DNA of 37,118 nt from positions 1-37,118 of the forward strand of contig CAJJDH010000027.1 of the NCBI GenBank assembly GCA_905182905.1. The letters run 5' to 3'. Shown in pieces: positions 16,952-25,711 of the stretch. Under the pieces are notes generated by a model. The model was given only the letters and a program-made list of their open reading frames with translations, was not told where the DNA came from and ran no database searches. The translations under genes and the position numbers were made by a program. Source of the DNA: a marine gamma proteobacterium HTCC2089 (GTDB lineage Bacteria; Pseudomonadota; Gammaproteobacteria; Pseudomonadales; Azotimanducaceae). Every line of letters begins with the position of its first letter. Positions within the stretch are counted from its first letter, which is position 1.

Positions 16952-16968
16952 TGTTCAGAGAGGGTTCA
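16952..16968 (+). promoter_or_regulatory. Direct repeat TGTTCAG-N4-GGTTCAG, possible response-regulator box
   Basis: TGTTCA (16952-16957) and GGTTCA (16963-16968) are direct repeats 11 bases apart, the 6-N5-6 layout used by OmpR/PhoB-type regulators such as PhoP (GGTTTA-N5-GGTTTA). A third TGTTCA is at 16989-16994. They lie 55-70 bases before the glycine-zipper gene. Binding by the response regulator encoded at 18135 is inference. Confidence 0.35.
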
Positions 16969-17022
16969 GTTAGCCGCAGTTATCGTTCTGTTCACTTGAA
17001 AATTCGAGAAAGGTGAATTGCA

Positions 17023-17688
17023 ATGATTGATAAAAATATTCCCCCTAAAAACATATTTAACCCTCAGACATTTAGTCAACGTGCCGATGCAAGATTTTCT
17101 GTGGATAAAGGTTTGAGAAAAACAGTGTCAGCTGCCCGTGCCCGGCCTCTTGGTGCGCAGTTAGGTGTTTTCAAAGCGGCTATTCTACTTGCTGCGTTGA
17201 GTGCCTACTGTGTTCCTGCTTTTGCAGATTCTAGTTATCAGCGTGCCAAAGTGCTCTCGTCGACTCCGGTGTACCAAACTGTAGTTTATGAGGAGCCTCG
17301 AGAGGTGTGCCGGCAAGAGCGAGTGGCCTATGAGCAAAATTTTAAGCAGTCGCGCACCCCCGCTATTATTGGTGCCTTGGTAGGAGGAGCATTGGGTAAC
17401 GCTGTTGGGCGTAAAAAGTCTAATAAGCGAGTAGGCGCGGTGGTCGGCAGTGTCCTAGGTTATTCCATAGCAAAAGATATTGGTCGACATAAACGTCAGC
17501 ACAGCAGAAGAGATCAGGTTACTTATCGACAAGAAGAAGTGTGTGATATCTATTATGACGAACGTGAAGAACAGCAATTGTTGGGTTATGACGTTAGTTA
17601 CATATATGCAGGGCAGACTTACAACACGCGCTTAGACAGAGATCCGGGTGCATCTTTGAGAGTCAGGGTTGCAGTAAATCCGGCCTAA
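17023..17688 (+). CDS. Glycine-zipper 2TM domain envelope protein
   Basis: A 221-residue exported protein. It starts at ATG 17023 with GAAAGGTG 8 bases upstream. The N-terminal 50 residues are long and basic for a signal peptide, then a hydrophobic core (VFKAAILLAALSAYC) and an AFA-D cleavage site near residue 68. A glycine zipper lies at about 112-150 (IIGALVGGALGNAVG, then VGAVVGSVLGYSIAKDIG), the Rick_17kDa/Gly-zipper type seen in outer-membrane lipoproteins and periplasmic proteins; there is no lipobox. Cysteines flank it at CRQER and EEVCDIYY and could form a disulfide. The tail (YDVSYIYAGQTYNTRLDRDPG) is a conserved feature of this group. It precedes the PepSY/two-component genes on the same strand and may be part of their regulon. 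Function is unknown. Confidence 0.8.
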   Translation: MIDKNIPPKNIFNPQTFSQRADARFSVDKGLRKTVSAARARPLGAQLGVFKAAILLAALSAYCVPAFADSSYQRAKVLSSTPVYQTVVYEEPREVCRQERVAYEQNFKQSRTPAIIGALVGGALGNAVGRKKSNKRVGAVVGSVLGYSIAKDIGRHKRQHSRRDQVTYRQEEVCDIYYDEREEQQLLGYDVSYIYAGQTYNTRLDRDPGASLRVRVAVNPA

Positions 17689-17699
17689 ACGCTCTCTTG

Positions 17700-17752
17700 C
17701 GTGGCTTCACGGCGCAGCCCTAGCGATCAAGGGCAAGGGTCGTAAAGCCACG
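17700..17752 (+). other. Nested inverted repeats after the glycine-zipper gene
   Basis: CGTGGCTT pairs with AAGCCACG over 37 bases, and inside it GCCCT (17717-17721) pairs with AGGGC (17730-17734). The structure begins 12 bases after the stop codon. There is no T run directly after it, so it may be a factor-dependent terminator, mRNA end or attenuator before the PepSY gene. Confidence 0.35.
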
Positions 17753-17804
17753 TTCAGTGGTGGAAAAAAGTTAAAAAGTACATGCGGCCTGCTATATTGC
17801 CAAG

Positions 17805-18131
17805 ATGAGTAGAAAAAAGATCAATCACTGGCTGCGGTTAAGTGTGCTGGTAGTGCCGCTGACCTTTGCTGTGCCAGCTATGGCGGCCCAGAACAAGCAA
17901 CCACGCCAAGGTTTTTTGGGTGAGCCTAGAGCGCGTAGCGGGCCCACTGTTTCTCTGCAGCAAGCTATCGATATAGCCCTTCAAGAAAATGGTGGACGAG
18001 TACTTTCTGCTCAGTCGCGAGGGGGTAAGAGTGGTCAATCACCGCGTCATCATATTCGCCTGTTGCTCGACGGTGGTCGAGTTTTGAACTTAGTGGTAGA
18101 TGACCGTGGTCGTTTACAAAAGACAAGGTAG
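17805..18131 (+). CDS. Small exported PepSY-domain protein
   Basis: A 108-residue protein with a clear signal peptide (MSRKK, hydrophobic core LRLSVLVVPLTFAVP, cleavage at AMA-A, about residue 28). Residues about 48-106 fit one PepSY domain: VSLQQAIDIALQENGGRVLSAQ, then HHIRLLLDGGRVLNLVVDDRGRL. PepSY proteins of this kind sit in the periplasm and are often encoded beside PhoP/PhoQ-like two-component systems, where they modulate sensing or inhibit proteases. The stop is 3 bases before the response regulator ATG, and the regulator's ribosome site lies inside this gene's end, so the pair is translationally coupled. A basic middle segment (SRGGKSGQSPRHH) replaces the more usual acidic turn. Confidence 0.8.
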   Translation: MSRKKINHWLRLSVLVVPLTFAVPAMAAQNKQPRQGFLGEPRARSGPTVSLQQAIDIALQENGGRVLSAQSRGGKSGQSPRHHIRLLLDGGRVLNLVVDDRGRLQKTR

Positions 18132-18134
18132 GGT

Positions 18135-18809
18135 ATGCGTATTCTAATAATAGAAGATGAACCCAATCTGCGCGAGCAACTAGCATCACTACTGCGTAGT
18201 AATGGTTATGCGGTGGATGTGGCTATCGATGGGAAAGAAGGTTTGTATTTTGGTAGCGAGTATCCTGTAGACGCAGCAATTGTAGATTTAGGCCTGCCTG
18301 AGGTTGATGGTATTGATTTGATCAAGGCGTTGCGCAGAGCTAAGCGAGACTTCCCTATCCTAGTGTTAACCGCCAGAAGCCAATGGCAAGACAAGGTGGG
18401 CGGTCTAGATGCTGGGGCGGACGATTACCTGACAAAGCCCTTTCAAACAGAAGAGTTGATAGCTCGTCTCAACGCTCTTATTCGCCGCTCTGCAGGGCAT
18501 GCTACGCCGGTGATCACCTGCGCAGATCTGAGCCTAGATACCAGTCGAAAAATAGCGACGTTACATGACACAGAAATGGAGCTAACCGCATTTGAATACA
18601 AAGTTTTGGAATATCTGATGCTCAATCAAGAGCGTATTGTTTCCAAAAGCGAGCTTACAGAACACCTCTATGAGCAAGACTTTGATCGTGACAGTAATGT
18701 GCTAGAGGTATTTGTTGGGCGGCTGCGCAAAAAAATGACGCCGCTGAATTTTATTAGAACAGTGCGCGGTCAGGGCTATAGGTTTAGTCCAGATAAGAGT
18801 GCGGGGTAG
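18135..18809 (+). CDS. OmpR/PhoB-family response regulator (PhoP-like)
   Basis: A 224-residue cytosolic transcription regulator. Receiver domain residues 1-118: acidic pair E7-D8, phosphorylated Asp51 in AAIVDLGLPEVDG, Thr79 and Lys101 in DYLTKPF. A winged-helix DNA-binding domain follows (about 128-220) with the usual FEYKVLEYLM, ILEVFVGRLRKKM and IRTVRGQGYRF. The sequence resembles PhoP of Pseudomonas-like bacteria (Mg2+/cationic peptide response). It follows the PepSY gene and precedes its cognate kinase after 75 bases. It may bind the direct repeat at 16952-16968, making the four-gene set autoregulated. Confidence 0.92.
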   Translation: MRILIIEDEPNLREQLASLLRSNGYAVDVAIDGKEGLYFGSEYPVDAAIVDLGLPEVDGIDLIKALRRAKRDFPILVLTARSQWQDKVGGLDAGADDYLTKPFQTEELIARLNALIRRSAGHATPVITCADLSLDTSRKIATLHDTEMELTAFEYKVLEYLMLNQERIVSKSELTEHLYEQDFDRDSNVLEVFVGRLRKKMTPLNFIRTVRGQGYRFSPDKSAG

Positions 18810-18884
18810 GTTAGCCGTGTTGCGTGCCGATGTTTCGCCTCGACAATTATTCAAGATGACGCTCGTTCAAGGCGCACACTTCAG

Positions 18885-20240
18885 GTGAAAGGCTCTATCC
18901 AACGTCGCCTAATTTCAATTACCGGATTGGTTCTAGTAGTTTTTCTAACTGCCACAGGTTGGGTACTGGACCGCACCTATTCCGCCAGTATCCATCAAGG
19001 CGCTGAAGAACAGTTAAAATTGGTCATCTATGCGCTTATGGGGGTAGCGGAAGAAGAGGGTGAAAGTCTAGTATTTAACCAATCGCTGGCGGACCCGCGA
19101 CTAGCTCAAGCGCAGTCTGGTCTATATGCCATTGTCATAGACGACCTTAAGAGGACGCTATGGAGCTCGTCCTCCCTGCAGTCTATTGGTACATCAGACG
19201 TATTTGATTTTGCGCCGCCGCAAGATTTAGCCCCTGGCATATTTTCTTTCGCCAAAATTGCCGTGCCCAAGCCGAGATTTCAACTAAGTTACGCTGTGAT
19301 ATGGGAGGGTATTGAACCTAGCAAAGTTACGTTTACGGCCATTGTCGATCAAGCACCTTACCTAGAGGCCATTGATGATTTTCGGCAGAACCTTTGGCTA
19401 GGTTTAGGTGGTGCAACGGTGTTTTTTGTTTTGGCTCAGTTGTTGGCACTGAGGTGGGGCCTTAGACCCCTGCTGGCAATGCAGCTAGAGGTCCGACAAC
19501 TGGAGCAGGGTACTAGGCGTGAACTGAGCCGTGCTTACCCTATAGAATTATCTCGCTTAGCGGAAAATCTACAACGCTATGTTACCCATGAACAGTCACA
19601 GCGTTCGCGCTACCGGCAAAGTTTAGATAATTTGGCCCATAGTTTAAAAACACCATTGACCGTGTTACGTAATGCAGCTTTAGAGAGCGTAGTGGATAAG
19701 AATTTGCTGGCTAACCAAATCGATCTAATGCAAGACACCGTGAATCGTCAATTAGCCCGAGTAGTAGTAACTGCGCCAACAATACCTAATACTCAGGTAG
19801 ATGTGAGTCTGGTTGTGAGGAAAATAGCCCGCACCCTAGAGGTGGCGTTTCCCAACATTGACCTGCTGTTTGAAGCACACACACAAGCGCAGCTTCTTAT
19901 CGATGAGGGTGATTTGTTGGAGGTTCTGGGTAACGTTATGGAAAACGCCTGTAAGTATGGAAAATACTCAGTGCGTATAATTGTTGATCAGGCTGCAAAT
20001 ACCAGTTTGCTGGGGCGGGGTATTGAAATCAGCGTTGAAGACGACGGCCAAGGTATTCCCCAAGCCATGCGCGAAGAAGTTTTAGATCGTGGTTCACGTT
20101 TGGACACTCAGCAGTCGGGTCAGGGTATTGGTCTGGCTGTGGCTAAAGAGTTGGTTACTTTGTACCAAGGCGCCTTAACTATTGCTGACAGCAATATGGG
20201 TGGCGCAAAAATCAGTCTCTTCTTCCCACTCAAGGGATAA
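18885..20240 (+). CDS. Sensor histidine kinase (PhoQ-like)
   Basis: A 451-residue inner-membrane kinase. The start is GTG 18885; other upstream frames close quickly and the ribosome site is weak, so it may depend on coupling to the regulator. TM1 is at about 10-28, then a periplasmic sensor of about 140 residues, TM2 at about 168-190, then a linker. His252 in NLAHSLKTPLTVLRN is the phosphorylation site. ATPase motifs: N-box NVMENACKYGKY (about 352), G1 DDGQGIP (about 392), G2 GQGIGLAVAKELV (about 420). The sensor has little acidic clustering of the sort that binds Mg2+ in enteric PhoQ, so the signal may differ. It phosphorylates the regulator encoded just upstream. Confidence 0.9.
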   Translation: MKGSIQRRLISITGLVLVVFLTATGWVLDRTYSASIHQGAEEQLKLVIYALMGVAEEEGESLVFNQSLADPRLAQAQSGLYAIVIDDLKRTLWSSSSLQSIGTSDVFDFAPPQDLAPGIFSFAKIAVPKPRFQLSYAVIWEGIEPSKVTFTAIVDQAPYLEAIDDFRQNLWLGLGGATVFFVLAQLLALRWGLRPLLAMQLEVRQLEQGTRRELSRAYPIELSRLAENLQRYVTHEQSQRSRYRQSLDNLAHSLKTPLTVLRNAALESVVDKNLLANQIDLMQDTVNRQLARVVVTAPTIPNTQVDVSLVVRKIARTLEVAFPNIDLLFEAHTQAQLLIDEGDLLEVLGNVMENACKYGKYSVRIIVDQAANTSLLGRGIEISVEDDGQGIPQAMREEVLDRGSRLDTQQSGQGIGLAVAKELVTLYQGALTIADSNMGGAKISLFFPLKG

Positions 20241-20260
20241 AGGCCATTGGTTAGACCTCT

Positions 20261-20287
20261 AGGCTTGGGTTTGCTCTAACCCAGCCT
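20261..20287. terminator. Bidirectional hairpin between convergent genes
   Basis: AGGCTTGGGTT and AACCCAGCCT form a stem with one bulged T and a 6-base loop, 20 bases after the kinase stop and over the last codons of the convergent DUF349 gene. A short TTTG follows on the plus strand. It may end both transcripts. Confidence 0.45.
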
Positions 20288-23005
20288 TTGTTCCAGTGCC
20301 TTGAAGAAACGTTTGCGTAAAGCGTTATGCTTTTTCAGTTTTCCACCAGTGGCACACCAGCGCTCGATAAATTCCTGATTATCTACAAGATGCATATTAC
20401 GCCGTCCCGCGTTCATTAGTTCAACCTGAAGAGTCATTCTTAAGGCCTGATCCTTTGCAGGGCTAGGCAGGTTGGCTGCAATCTCAGCCTCAAGGGTTAG
20501 TCGTTCTAGGTCTTCATTTGCCGAAATACCATTGATGCGCTCCACAAAAACACTATGGGGTGATGCAACGGGTTCTTTTTGTTGTTCGCCTTCGCTCACT
20601 GCAATGTCCCAATCATTCCATTGTTGCAGGCGAGCCTTCACTTTTGTGTTTTTAGCGGTGAGCTGTAGCTCATCCAGCATTTTGCGCAAACCCTTAAGTT
20701 GTTTGATCTGGGTTGGTGTTAAATCTGTGTTGTCGGCTATTTCCGCTAACGCTTCGAATTCGGCTCTAAATACGCTTGGATCAGCTTGTTTAGTATTGAA
20801 TGCTGCAATTGCGTTATCCAATACCTTTTGCTGCTCTTTGGCTGCGTTAGCAGCAGCGTTTCTAGAAGTGTCAAGGCGTTTGAAAACTTCATCACATGCA
20901 CTGCGAAACTCTCGCCACAAGCGCTGGTCGATACCACGCGGTGTGCTGCCTATGGTCTTCCAGCGAGCTTGTAGTTCTTTTGCTTGAGAGGTCTGTGCTT
21001 GAATATCGTCCAATTCAAGTAAGGCCTTGGCTTCTGCAACAATGGTTTCTTTGGCAATAATATTTTTATCCCTACCATCTTTTATGTGTTGATAAAGTTG
21101 GGCTTGGGCGGCTTCAAATTCTTTTTCTACAGGCTTTAGCGTTTTGATGTCGCAGGGGTGGTAGGTTTTCCATTCCGCTCTTGCGGCGCGCATGATGCCT
21201 TCAACTACTTGTAGATCTGGTTTCCCCCAGTCTGTATTAGTTAGATAATCTTTTACTTCTGCGCACAGTGCTTTGCGGCGGGCTAAATTCTCACTCTTAA
21301 CAGCATCTTGTTCTGCGTAGTGGGTTTTGCACACAGTAAAAGCTTGTTCAGCCAAAGTGTCGAATCGAGTCTGCAACTGCGCCTCTTCACGACGCAAAAT
21401 GCCAAGGGCATTCCACTGGCTGCGCAAATCCTTAAGCCGGTCTGCTTGATTAACTGGGTCTAGTGGGTTGGTGGCTAATTGCTCAAGATCTGCGATCAAT
21501 TGGTCGCGCTTTGGGTGGGTAGCAAAGTCTTGCCAGTCGCGCATTTCGCCCACTTGGGCACTTAAGCCGTTGATGTCTTTTTCAAAGCCCGTGATACCGC
21601 GCTTTTGGATGTTGCGTGCGCGGCTTAGACCTTGGCTTGCCTGTTTCAAGCTGCCGCCGTCGGCGGCTTCTTTGATGTTCTTTACAAGGTTCTGTAATTC
21701 AGCGAAGAGTTTTTTCTGTTCAGTGGCTAACTCAGTGTTGGTGGCTGCGCAGGATTGTATAGAGTTTGTCAGCACACTGAGAATTGCCGGCTCAGCAAAT
21801 TCCTTTGGCCAAGCAACTTGGGTCAGAGTTTTTTCTGCTTTCGCAATCCACTTTTTATTTGCTTCAAGTGCACGTTTGAGATTTTTCTCAGCCGAAGGGG
21901 TAAAGGGTTGCAAAAGGTGTGTTGGGATTTTTGCTAATCGATCCGCCGCGTCTGCAAGGCGTTGTACCTTTGCGCTGGCGCGCCTATAAGTGTCCTCTTG
22001 GTTTTGACTCGGTGGAAACTGTTCTGAGGCGACAGACCATCTTTGAGATATTTGAAGTTTTTCCGCGATGAGCTGGGATATGTTCTCTAACGCATTGTCT
22101 GCCTGAGTAGATGCTTCAATTTGTTCTAATTGCTTTATAAGTTCTGGATAGGGGTTGCTTGCGGCGTCTGGTACGGAAATATCAACATTCGCAAGGGGGC
22201 TGACTTGTGGTGAATAAGTTGCCTGGCCTTCTATAAGGGTATTGAGGACCGCTTCGGACCCAGCAATGGCGTTCACAGCTTCGCAACGTTTGTCACTCAG
22301 TAAGTTGAGCTTTTTACGCTGAACGATAAGCGCATCTAGGTTGCCGGCTTTTACTTTAAGAGTTTTACAGATGTTCTCATCAACTGCATTCAGGCTTTCT
22401 ACACTTGCGGCTTTGGTGGCCTTCGCGTTCTTAACAGTCTCGAGCTGTGTTCGCGCCAAGCGATTTGTAGTTTTGTCGTGGCCTCGAGAGATTTTTTCCA
22501 GCTGAGTAAGCGCAGCTTCGCTACGCATTTCAGTGTTACAGAGTATTTGCTGCAATGTTGCTTCACTGCTGCGCATTGCTAATTGGCAGAGTTGTTCTGC
22601 AGAACTCGCATGTTCGATTAGAGCCTCTACTTCCTCAGCCGATGCATTGGCAATACGCGCGTCTAGTATTCTTGAATCCACCCATAGTGGATTGCCCCGA
22701 TCTTGATCGAGTAGTCGAACAATTTTCGAAGCCGCAGCGGATGTCAGGTCTGGATTATTAAGGAGAGGCTCTAACAAAACAACATCATCGATCAATTGCA
22801 TGGCTGCTGTTTGTACGTCGATTGAAGCTGATGACTGCAATAGGCTAACTATAGTTTGCTGAAGCGGCTGTTCTTGATCAATAGAAGCTTTTTCTCTAGC
22901 GATAGATCTAAGTATTTCTACCTTTTGCTGATCATTGCTAGATTCTAGTTGGGCTACCAATTTTTTCGCTGACTTTTCGTCAGAGTTAAACAGACGCTTA
23001 AACAT
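20276..23005 (-). CDS. Large DUF349 coiled-coil protein
   Basis: A 909-residue protein, almost wholly alpha-helical and charged, with no signal or membrane segment. I start it at ATG 23005 (MFKRLFNSDEKSAKK); the open frame continues 25 residues further but lies inside the preceding CDGSH gene. Repeated units with W-K/Q-x-[IL]-x-R, such as LQARWKTIGSTPRGIDQRLWREFRSACDEVF (about 700), SQWNALGILRREE (about 535) and AEWKTYHPCD (about 610), are DUF349 repeats; an N-terminal helical-repeat part (residues 1-230) looks HEAT-like. The function is not known; a related Salmonella protein has been linked to stress. The C-terminus (WCATGGKLKKHNALRKRFFKALEQRLG) is basic. It follows the CDGSH gene after 7 bases, so the two form an operon. 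Confidence 0.82.
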   Translation of the reverse strand: MFKRLFNSDEKSAKKLVAQLESSNDQQKVEILRSIAREKASIDQEQPLQQTIVSLLQSSASIDVQTAAMQLIDDVVLLEPLLNNPDLTSAAASKIVRLLDQDRGNPLWVDSRILDARIANASAEEVEALIEHASSAEQLCQLAMRSSEATLQQILCNTEMRSEAALTQLEKISRGHDKTTNRLARTQLETVKNAKATKAASVESLNAVDENICKTLKVKAGNLDALIVQRKKLNLLSDKRCEAVNAIAGSEAVLNTLIEGQATYSPQVSPLANVDISVPDAASNPYPELIKQLEQIEASTQADNALENISQLIAEKLQISQRWSVASEQFPPSQNQEDTYRRASAKVQRLADAADRLAKIPTHLLQPFTPSAEKNLKRALEANKKWIAKAEKTLTQVAWPKEFAEPAILSVLTNSIQSCAATNTELATEQKKLFAELQNLVKNIKEAADGGSLKQASQGLSRARNIQKRGITGFEKDINGLSAQVGEMRDWQDFATHPKRDQLIADLEQLATNPLDPVNQADRLKDLRSQWNALGILRREEAQLQTRFDTLAEQAFTVCKTHYAEQDAVKSENLARRKALCAEVKDYLTNTDWGKPDLQVVEGIMRAARAEWKTYHPCDIKTLKPVEKEFEAAQAQLYQHIKDGRDKNIIAKETIVAEAKALLELDDIQAQTSQAKELQARWKTIGSTPRGIDQRLWREFRSACDEVFKRLDTSRNAAANAAKEQQKVLDNAIAAFNTKQADPSVFRAEFEALAEIADNTDLTPTQIKQLKGLRKMLDELQLTAKNTKVKARLQQWNDWDIAVSEGEQQKEPVASPHSVFVERINGISANEDLERLTLEAEIAANLPSPAKDQALRMTLQVELMNAGRRNMHLVDNQEFIERWCATGGKLKKHNALRKRFFKALEQRLG

Positions 23006-23012
23006 AAATTCG

Positions 23013-23267
23013 TTAATCCTGGGGTAGTGCGTTGTGGGCGCCGTCACAAAGAGGTGCGCCTTTAGTGTGCTTGCAGCCACAGAAAAACATAGTCTTAGTT
23101 TTTTCTGCGGTATAGGTCATGGGGAGAAAGTCGGTGCCTTCATGCGAACCATCGCAAAGTGGTTGCCTTGCGCTTTTTCCACAAGAACACCAGAAGTACT
23201 TTTTGCCTTCAACCACGTCGACCGGGTACGGAGATTTTTGTGCTATGACAGGATTACTCACATTCAT
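23013..23267 (-). CDS. Double CDGSH iron-sulfur protein
   Basis: An 84-residue soluble protein with two CDGSH motifs, each expected to hold a 2Fe-2S cluster with 3-Cys/1-His ligation: C27, C29, C38, H42 (CDGSH) and C63, C65, C74, H78 (CDGAH). This is the CISD3/MiNT-like tandem type. Likely roles are electron transfer, cluster transfer or redox sensing. AAGGA abuts the ATG at 23267, too close for good use; the GTG two codons later (23261) has a 6-base spacer and may be the true start. Its operon partner is the DUF349 gene. Confidence 0.9.
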   Translation of the reverse strand: MNVSNPVIAQKSPYPVDVVEGKKYFWCSCGKSARQPLCDGSHEGTDFLPMTYTAEKTKTMFFCGCKHTKGAPLCDGAHNALPQD

Positions 23268-23363
23268 TCCTTATTTGTAACGAGAAAAAGTTAGCAGCTG
23301 CAGCGGATACTAGGCCTTCGCGTGCAGCAATAAAAGGCCTATAAATAGACCTATTGATGGTGT

Positions 23364-24221
23364 TTAGGAAAACTCGCGACCTTCCCACCAAGGGAAGAAT
23401 TCAGGCATGTCCTTAGATACTTTGCCGGGGAATTCAGCGGGCCGTTTTTCCAAGAAAGATACGACACCTTCTTTAGAATCAGGTGATTTACCTCTGTGGT
23501 AAATGCCACGGGAATCAATTTTATGCGCCTCCATCGGATGATCGGCGCCCAGCATTTTCCACATCATGTGGCGTACTAGGGTAATAGATACGGCTGAAGT
23601 GTTGTCTCTGATCTCAGCGGCTATTTTTTTCGCTTCTATGAGTAAATCTTCCGGTTCATGCAAACTTCTCAACAGCCCGCCCTCCATGGCCTCGCTTGCA
23701 GGAAAGACCTTGCCTGAATAACACCACTCCAGAGCTTTGCTGATACCTACAACTCTGGGCAGGAAGTAGCTGGAGCAAGCCTCCGGCACAATGCCTCTGC
23801 GCGCAAAGACAAAACCGAACTTTGCACCTGTAGAGGCAAGGCGAATATCCATGGGCAGAGTCATGGTCACACCCACACCCACAGCTGGGCCGTTAATGGC
23901 GGCGATAATAGGTTTATTCAGCTCGTACAGTCTAAGAGTTAAACGACCGCCACCATCGCGACTTAAGCCACTCTCTTTGTCAGCTCGAGAGTCGTAGTCA
24001 AAGGCATTACCGCCGCCGGATAAATCGGCTCCAGCGCAAAAGCCTCGGCCTGCGCCGGTGACAATGATGGCTTTCACATCATCATCTGCGTCGGCTTTGT
24101 CGCAGGCGTCCATCAGTTCAAAAAGCATTTCGTTGTTGAATGCATTTAAAGCTTCTGGCCGATTTAAAGTAATGGTCAGGATGCTGTCTTCAACTTCGTA
24201 AAGAATGGTGCTGTAACTCAT
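23364..24221 (-). CDS. Enoyl-CoA hydratase/isomerase (crotonase) family protein
   Basis: A 285-residue crotonase. The oxyanion hole lies in GAGRGFCAGADLSGGG (about 57) and in GPAVGVGVTMTLPMD (about 113). Of the two catalytic glutamates of enoyl-CoA hydratase, only the second is visible, in RRGIVPEACSSYFLPR (about 145); the first is replaced by hydrophobic residues (FGFVFA). One glutamate is typical of enoyl-CoA isomerases and of several uncharacterised crotonases, so isomerase or other activity is more likely than hydration. GGGAGAG lies 6 bases before the ATG. It is divergent from the acyl-CoA dehydrogenase-like gene at 24431; the 208-base gap should hold both promoters. Likely part of fatty-acyl or sterol side-chain type degradation. 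Confidence 0.88.
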   Translation of the reverse strand: MSYSTILYEVEDSILTITLNRPEALNAFNNEMLFELMDACDKADADDDVKAIIVTGAGRGFCAGADLSGGGNAFDYDSRADKESGLSRDGGGRLTLRLYELNKPIIAAINGPAVGVGVTMTLPMDIRLASTGAKFGFVFARRGIVPEACSSYFLPRVVGISKALEWCYSGKVFPASEAMEGGLLRSLHEPEDLLIEAKKIAAEIRDNTSAVSITLVRHMMWKMLGADHPMEAHKIDSRGIYHRGKSPDSKEGVVSFLEKRPAEFPGKVSKDMPEFFPWWEGREFS

Positions 24222-24430
24222 CTTCTCTCCCTTATAATTCTATTTCTACATTAATCTAATGGTGCCTATTTTGGGCAGTTTTATCCATGCTATTGATGCG
24301 GATGATGAACGCTGATTGTAGGCAAGGGGCGCGCAGAAGTGCGTCAGTGATCAAGAGGTGGTTAAATCTCTCACGGTCAGTAAAAGACTGGGTAAACTAA
24401 ACGTCAACGAACAAGGTAAAGAGACGCTCG

Positions 24431-25711
24431 GTGCAAATTCAATTTTCTCAAAAAGAACAAGATTTTTGCGCTCAAGTTGATGGGTTTATCGCACAGTATT
24501 GGCCCGCTGAAAGCCAAGTTATTGGCGCCCGTGGCGCAGTACATGTTCAGGCTTGGTATAAGGCTGTTGCTGATGCGGGTTGGAGTGTACCCCACTGGCC
24601 GGTGAAATTTGGCGGCGCCCAGTGGTCGCCAGTTCAACATTATATCTGGCATAGCCGTTGTATGACCGCCAACGCACCGCCCACTAGAACATTTGCCACG
24701 GAACATGTGGGCCCATTGTTGACTGAATGCTTGCCCGAAGAATTATTCGCAAAGTATTTAACTGCAATACGAGACTTTTCTGCAGGCTGGTGTTTGGGTT
24801 GGATGGAGGCGCAATGGCCAGACCTGAGCGAACGCATGCAGACCACTCTAACTGAGGCGAATAATGACGCGGCACAAACTAATACATACGTTCTAAGCGG
24901 CGAAAAGCGTGCGGTTTTGGGTGTGCTGGGTGCCAAGTGGATATTAGTTGGATACCAGCCTATAAACCCTAGCTCCGATGCCGTCACACATCATGATATG
25001 GAATGTGGGCTGTGTATTGTTGATCTACACGCCCCTGGCGTAGATGTGCGCTCATCTAGTGCCGCTCAAAGCCAGTTTGGAACCGTTACTTTTACAGATG
25101 TTGTGGTCAACTCGGCGGAGATTCTGCCCGTTTCAGGTCAGTCATTTGTGCAACGTATTGCGCAGCGCTCCTCTAATTCGGAGCAATATAGCGGGTTATC
25201 TACGGGTCCGGTGGAGGCCCAGGCGAAAGACGTGGCTGTTGCAATACATTTGGTGGCGCCAGCTTTGCAGCGCCAATTGACTGATATACAAGGATATATT
25301 GATGCGCAGGGTTATATTGACGATGAAGAATTGGGTCAGGAAATCAATGAGTTAGGGGTAGATCTAGCCACTCTTCATGCGCTAGAGATGCGTATTTTGG
25401 CGGAGGCTGAATCTGCCGCACCAAGGCTTTCCCCACTCGTAGCACAAATTGCCGCAAGGAAAATTAGAGCGAAATTAGGTGCTCTACAAGTAGCAAGCTT
25501 CGGGTATTATGCTCTCCCGGATTTTGATGCTCGCTTGTTCGATAATGAGGGTCCACTCAATCCTCAAGCTCACATCTATGAACAAAATGCCTCAAGTCAT
25601 GTTGGACAGGGGTTGGCGAGTATAGGTGGTGATCGAGATGAGTTTGAGTTGAAGGACACTTTGGCGGGTAGTGAACTGGGATTGAACGACACATCCGGAG
25701 AAAACAGGTAA
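24431..25711 (+). CDS. Divergent acyl-CoA dehydrogenase-like subunit
   Basis: A 426-residue protein starting with GTG. It keeps the acyl-CoA dehydrogenase outline: N-terminal helices (about 1-110), WSVPHWPVKFGGAQWSPVQ typical of the large subunits of heteromeric enzymes, a middle beta domain (about 120-235) and a C-terminal helical part. The substrate/FAD motif that normally reads GxSEPxAGSDL is altered to GWMEAQWPDL, the FAD-binding Arg-rich region is poor, and the GGTNEIQR-like end reads GGDRDEF followed by an acidic tail with no RVLGLPR. It probably acts as a structural or altered partner of the next gene (start 25931), as in alpha2beta2 enzymes of steroid degradation (FadE28/29, ChsE type). 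The 219-base gap between them shows no gene. A pseudo-enzyme is possible. Confidence 0.72.
   Translation: MQIQFSQKEQDFCAQVDGFIAQYWPAESQVIGARGAVHVQAWYKAVADAGWSVPHWPVKFGGAQWSPVQHYIWHSRCMTANAPPTRTFATEHVGPLLTECLPEELFAKYLTAIRDFSAGWCLGWMEAQWPDLSERMQTTLTEANNDAAQTNTYVLSGEKRAVLGVLGAKWILVGYQPINPSSDAVTHHDMECGLCIVDLHAPGVDVRSSSAAQSQFGTVTFTDVVVNSAEILPVSGQSFVQRIAQRSSNSEQYSGLSTGPVEAQAKDVAVAIHLVAPALQRQLTDIQGYIDAQGYIDDEELGQEINELGVDLATLHALEMRILAEAESAAPRLSPLVAQIAARKIRAKLGALQVASFGYYALPDFDARLFDNEGPLNPQAHIYEQNASSHVGQGLASIGGDRDEFELKDTLAGSELGLNDTSGENR

Noticed and set aside
20472-21989. Plus-strand frames of 171 and 173 codons within the DUF349 gene
   Set aside because: Antisense shadows, rich in Ser/Cys/Phe, of a clear minus-strand coding gene.
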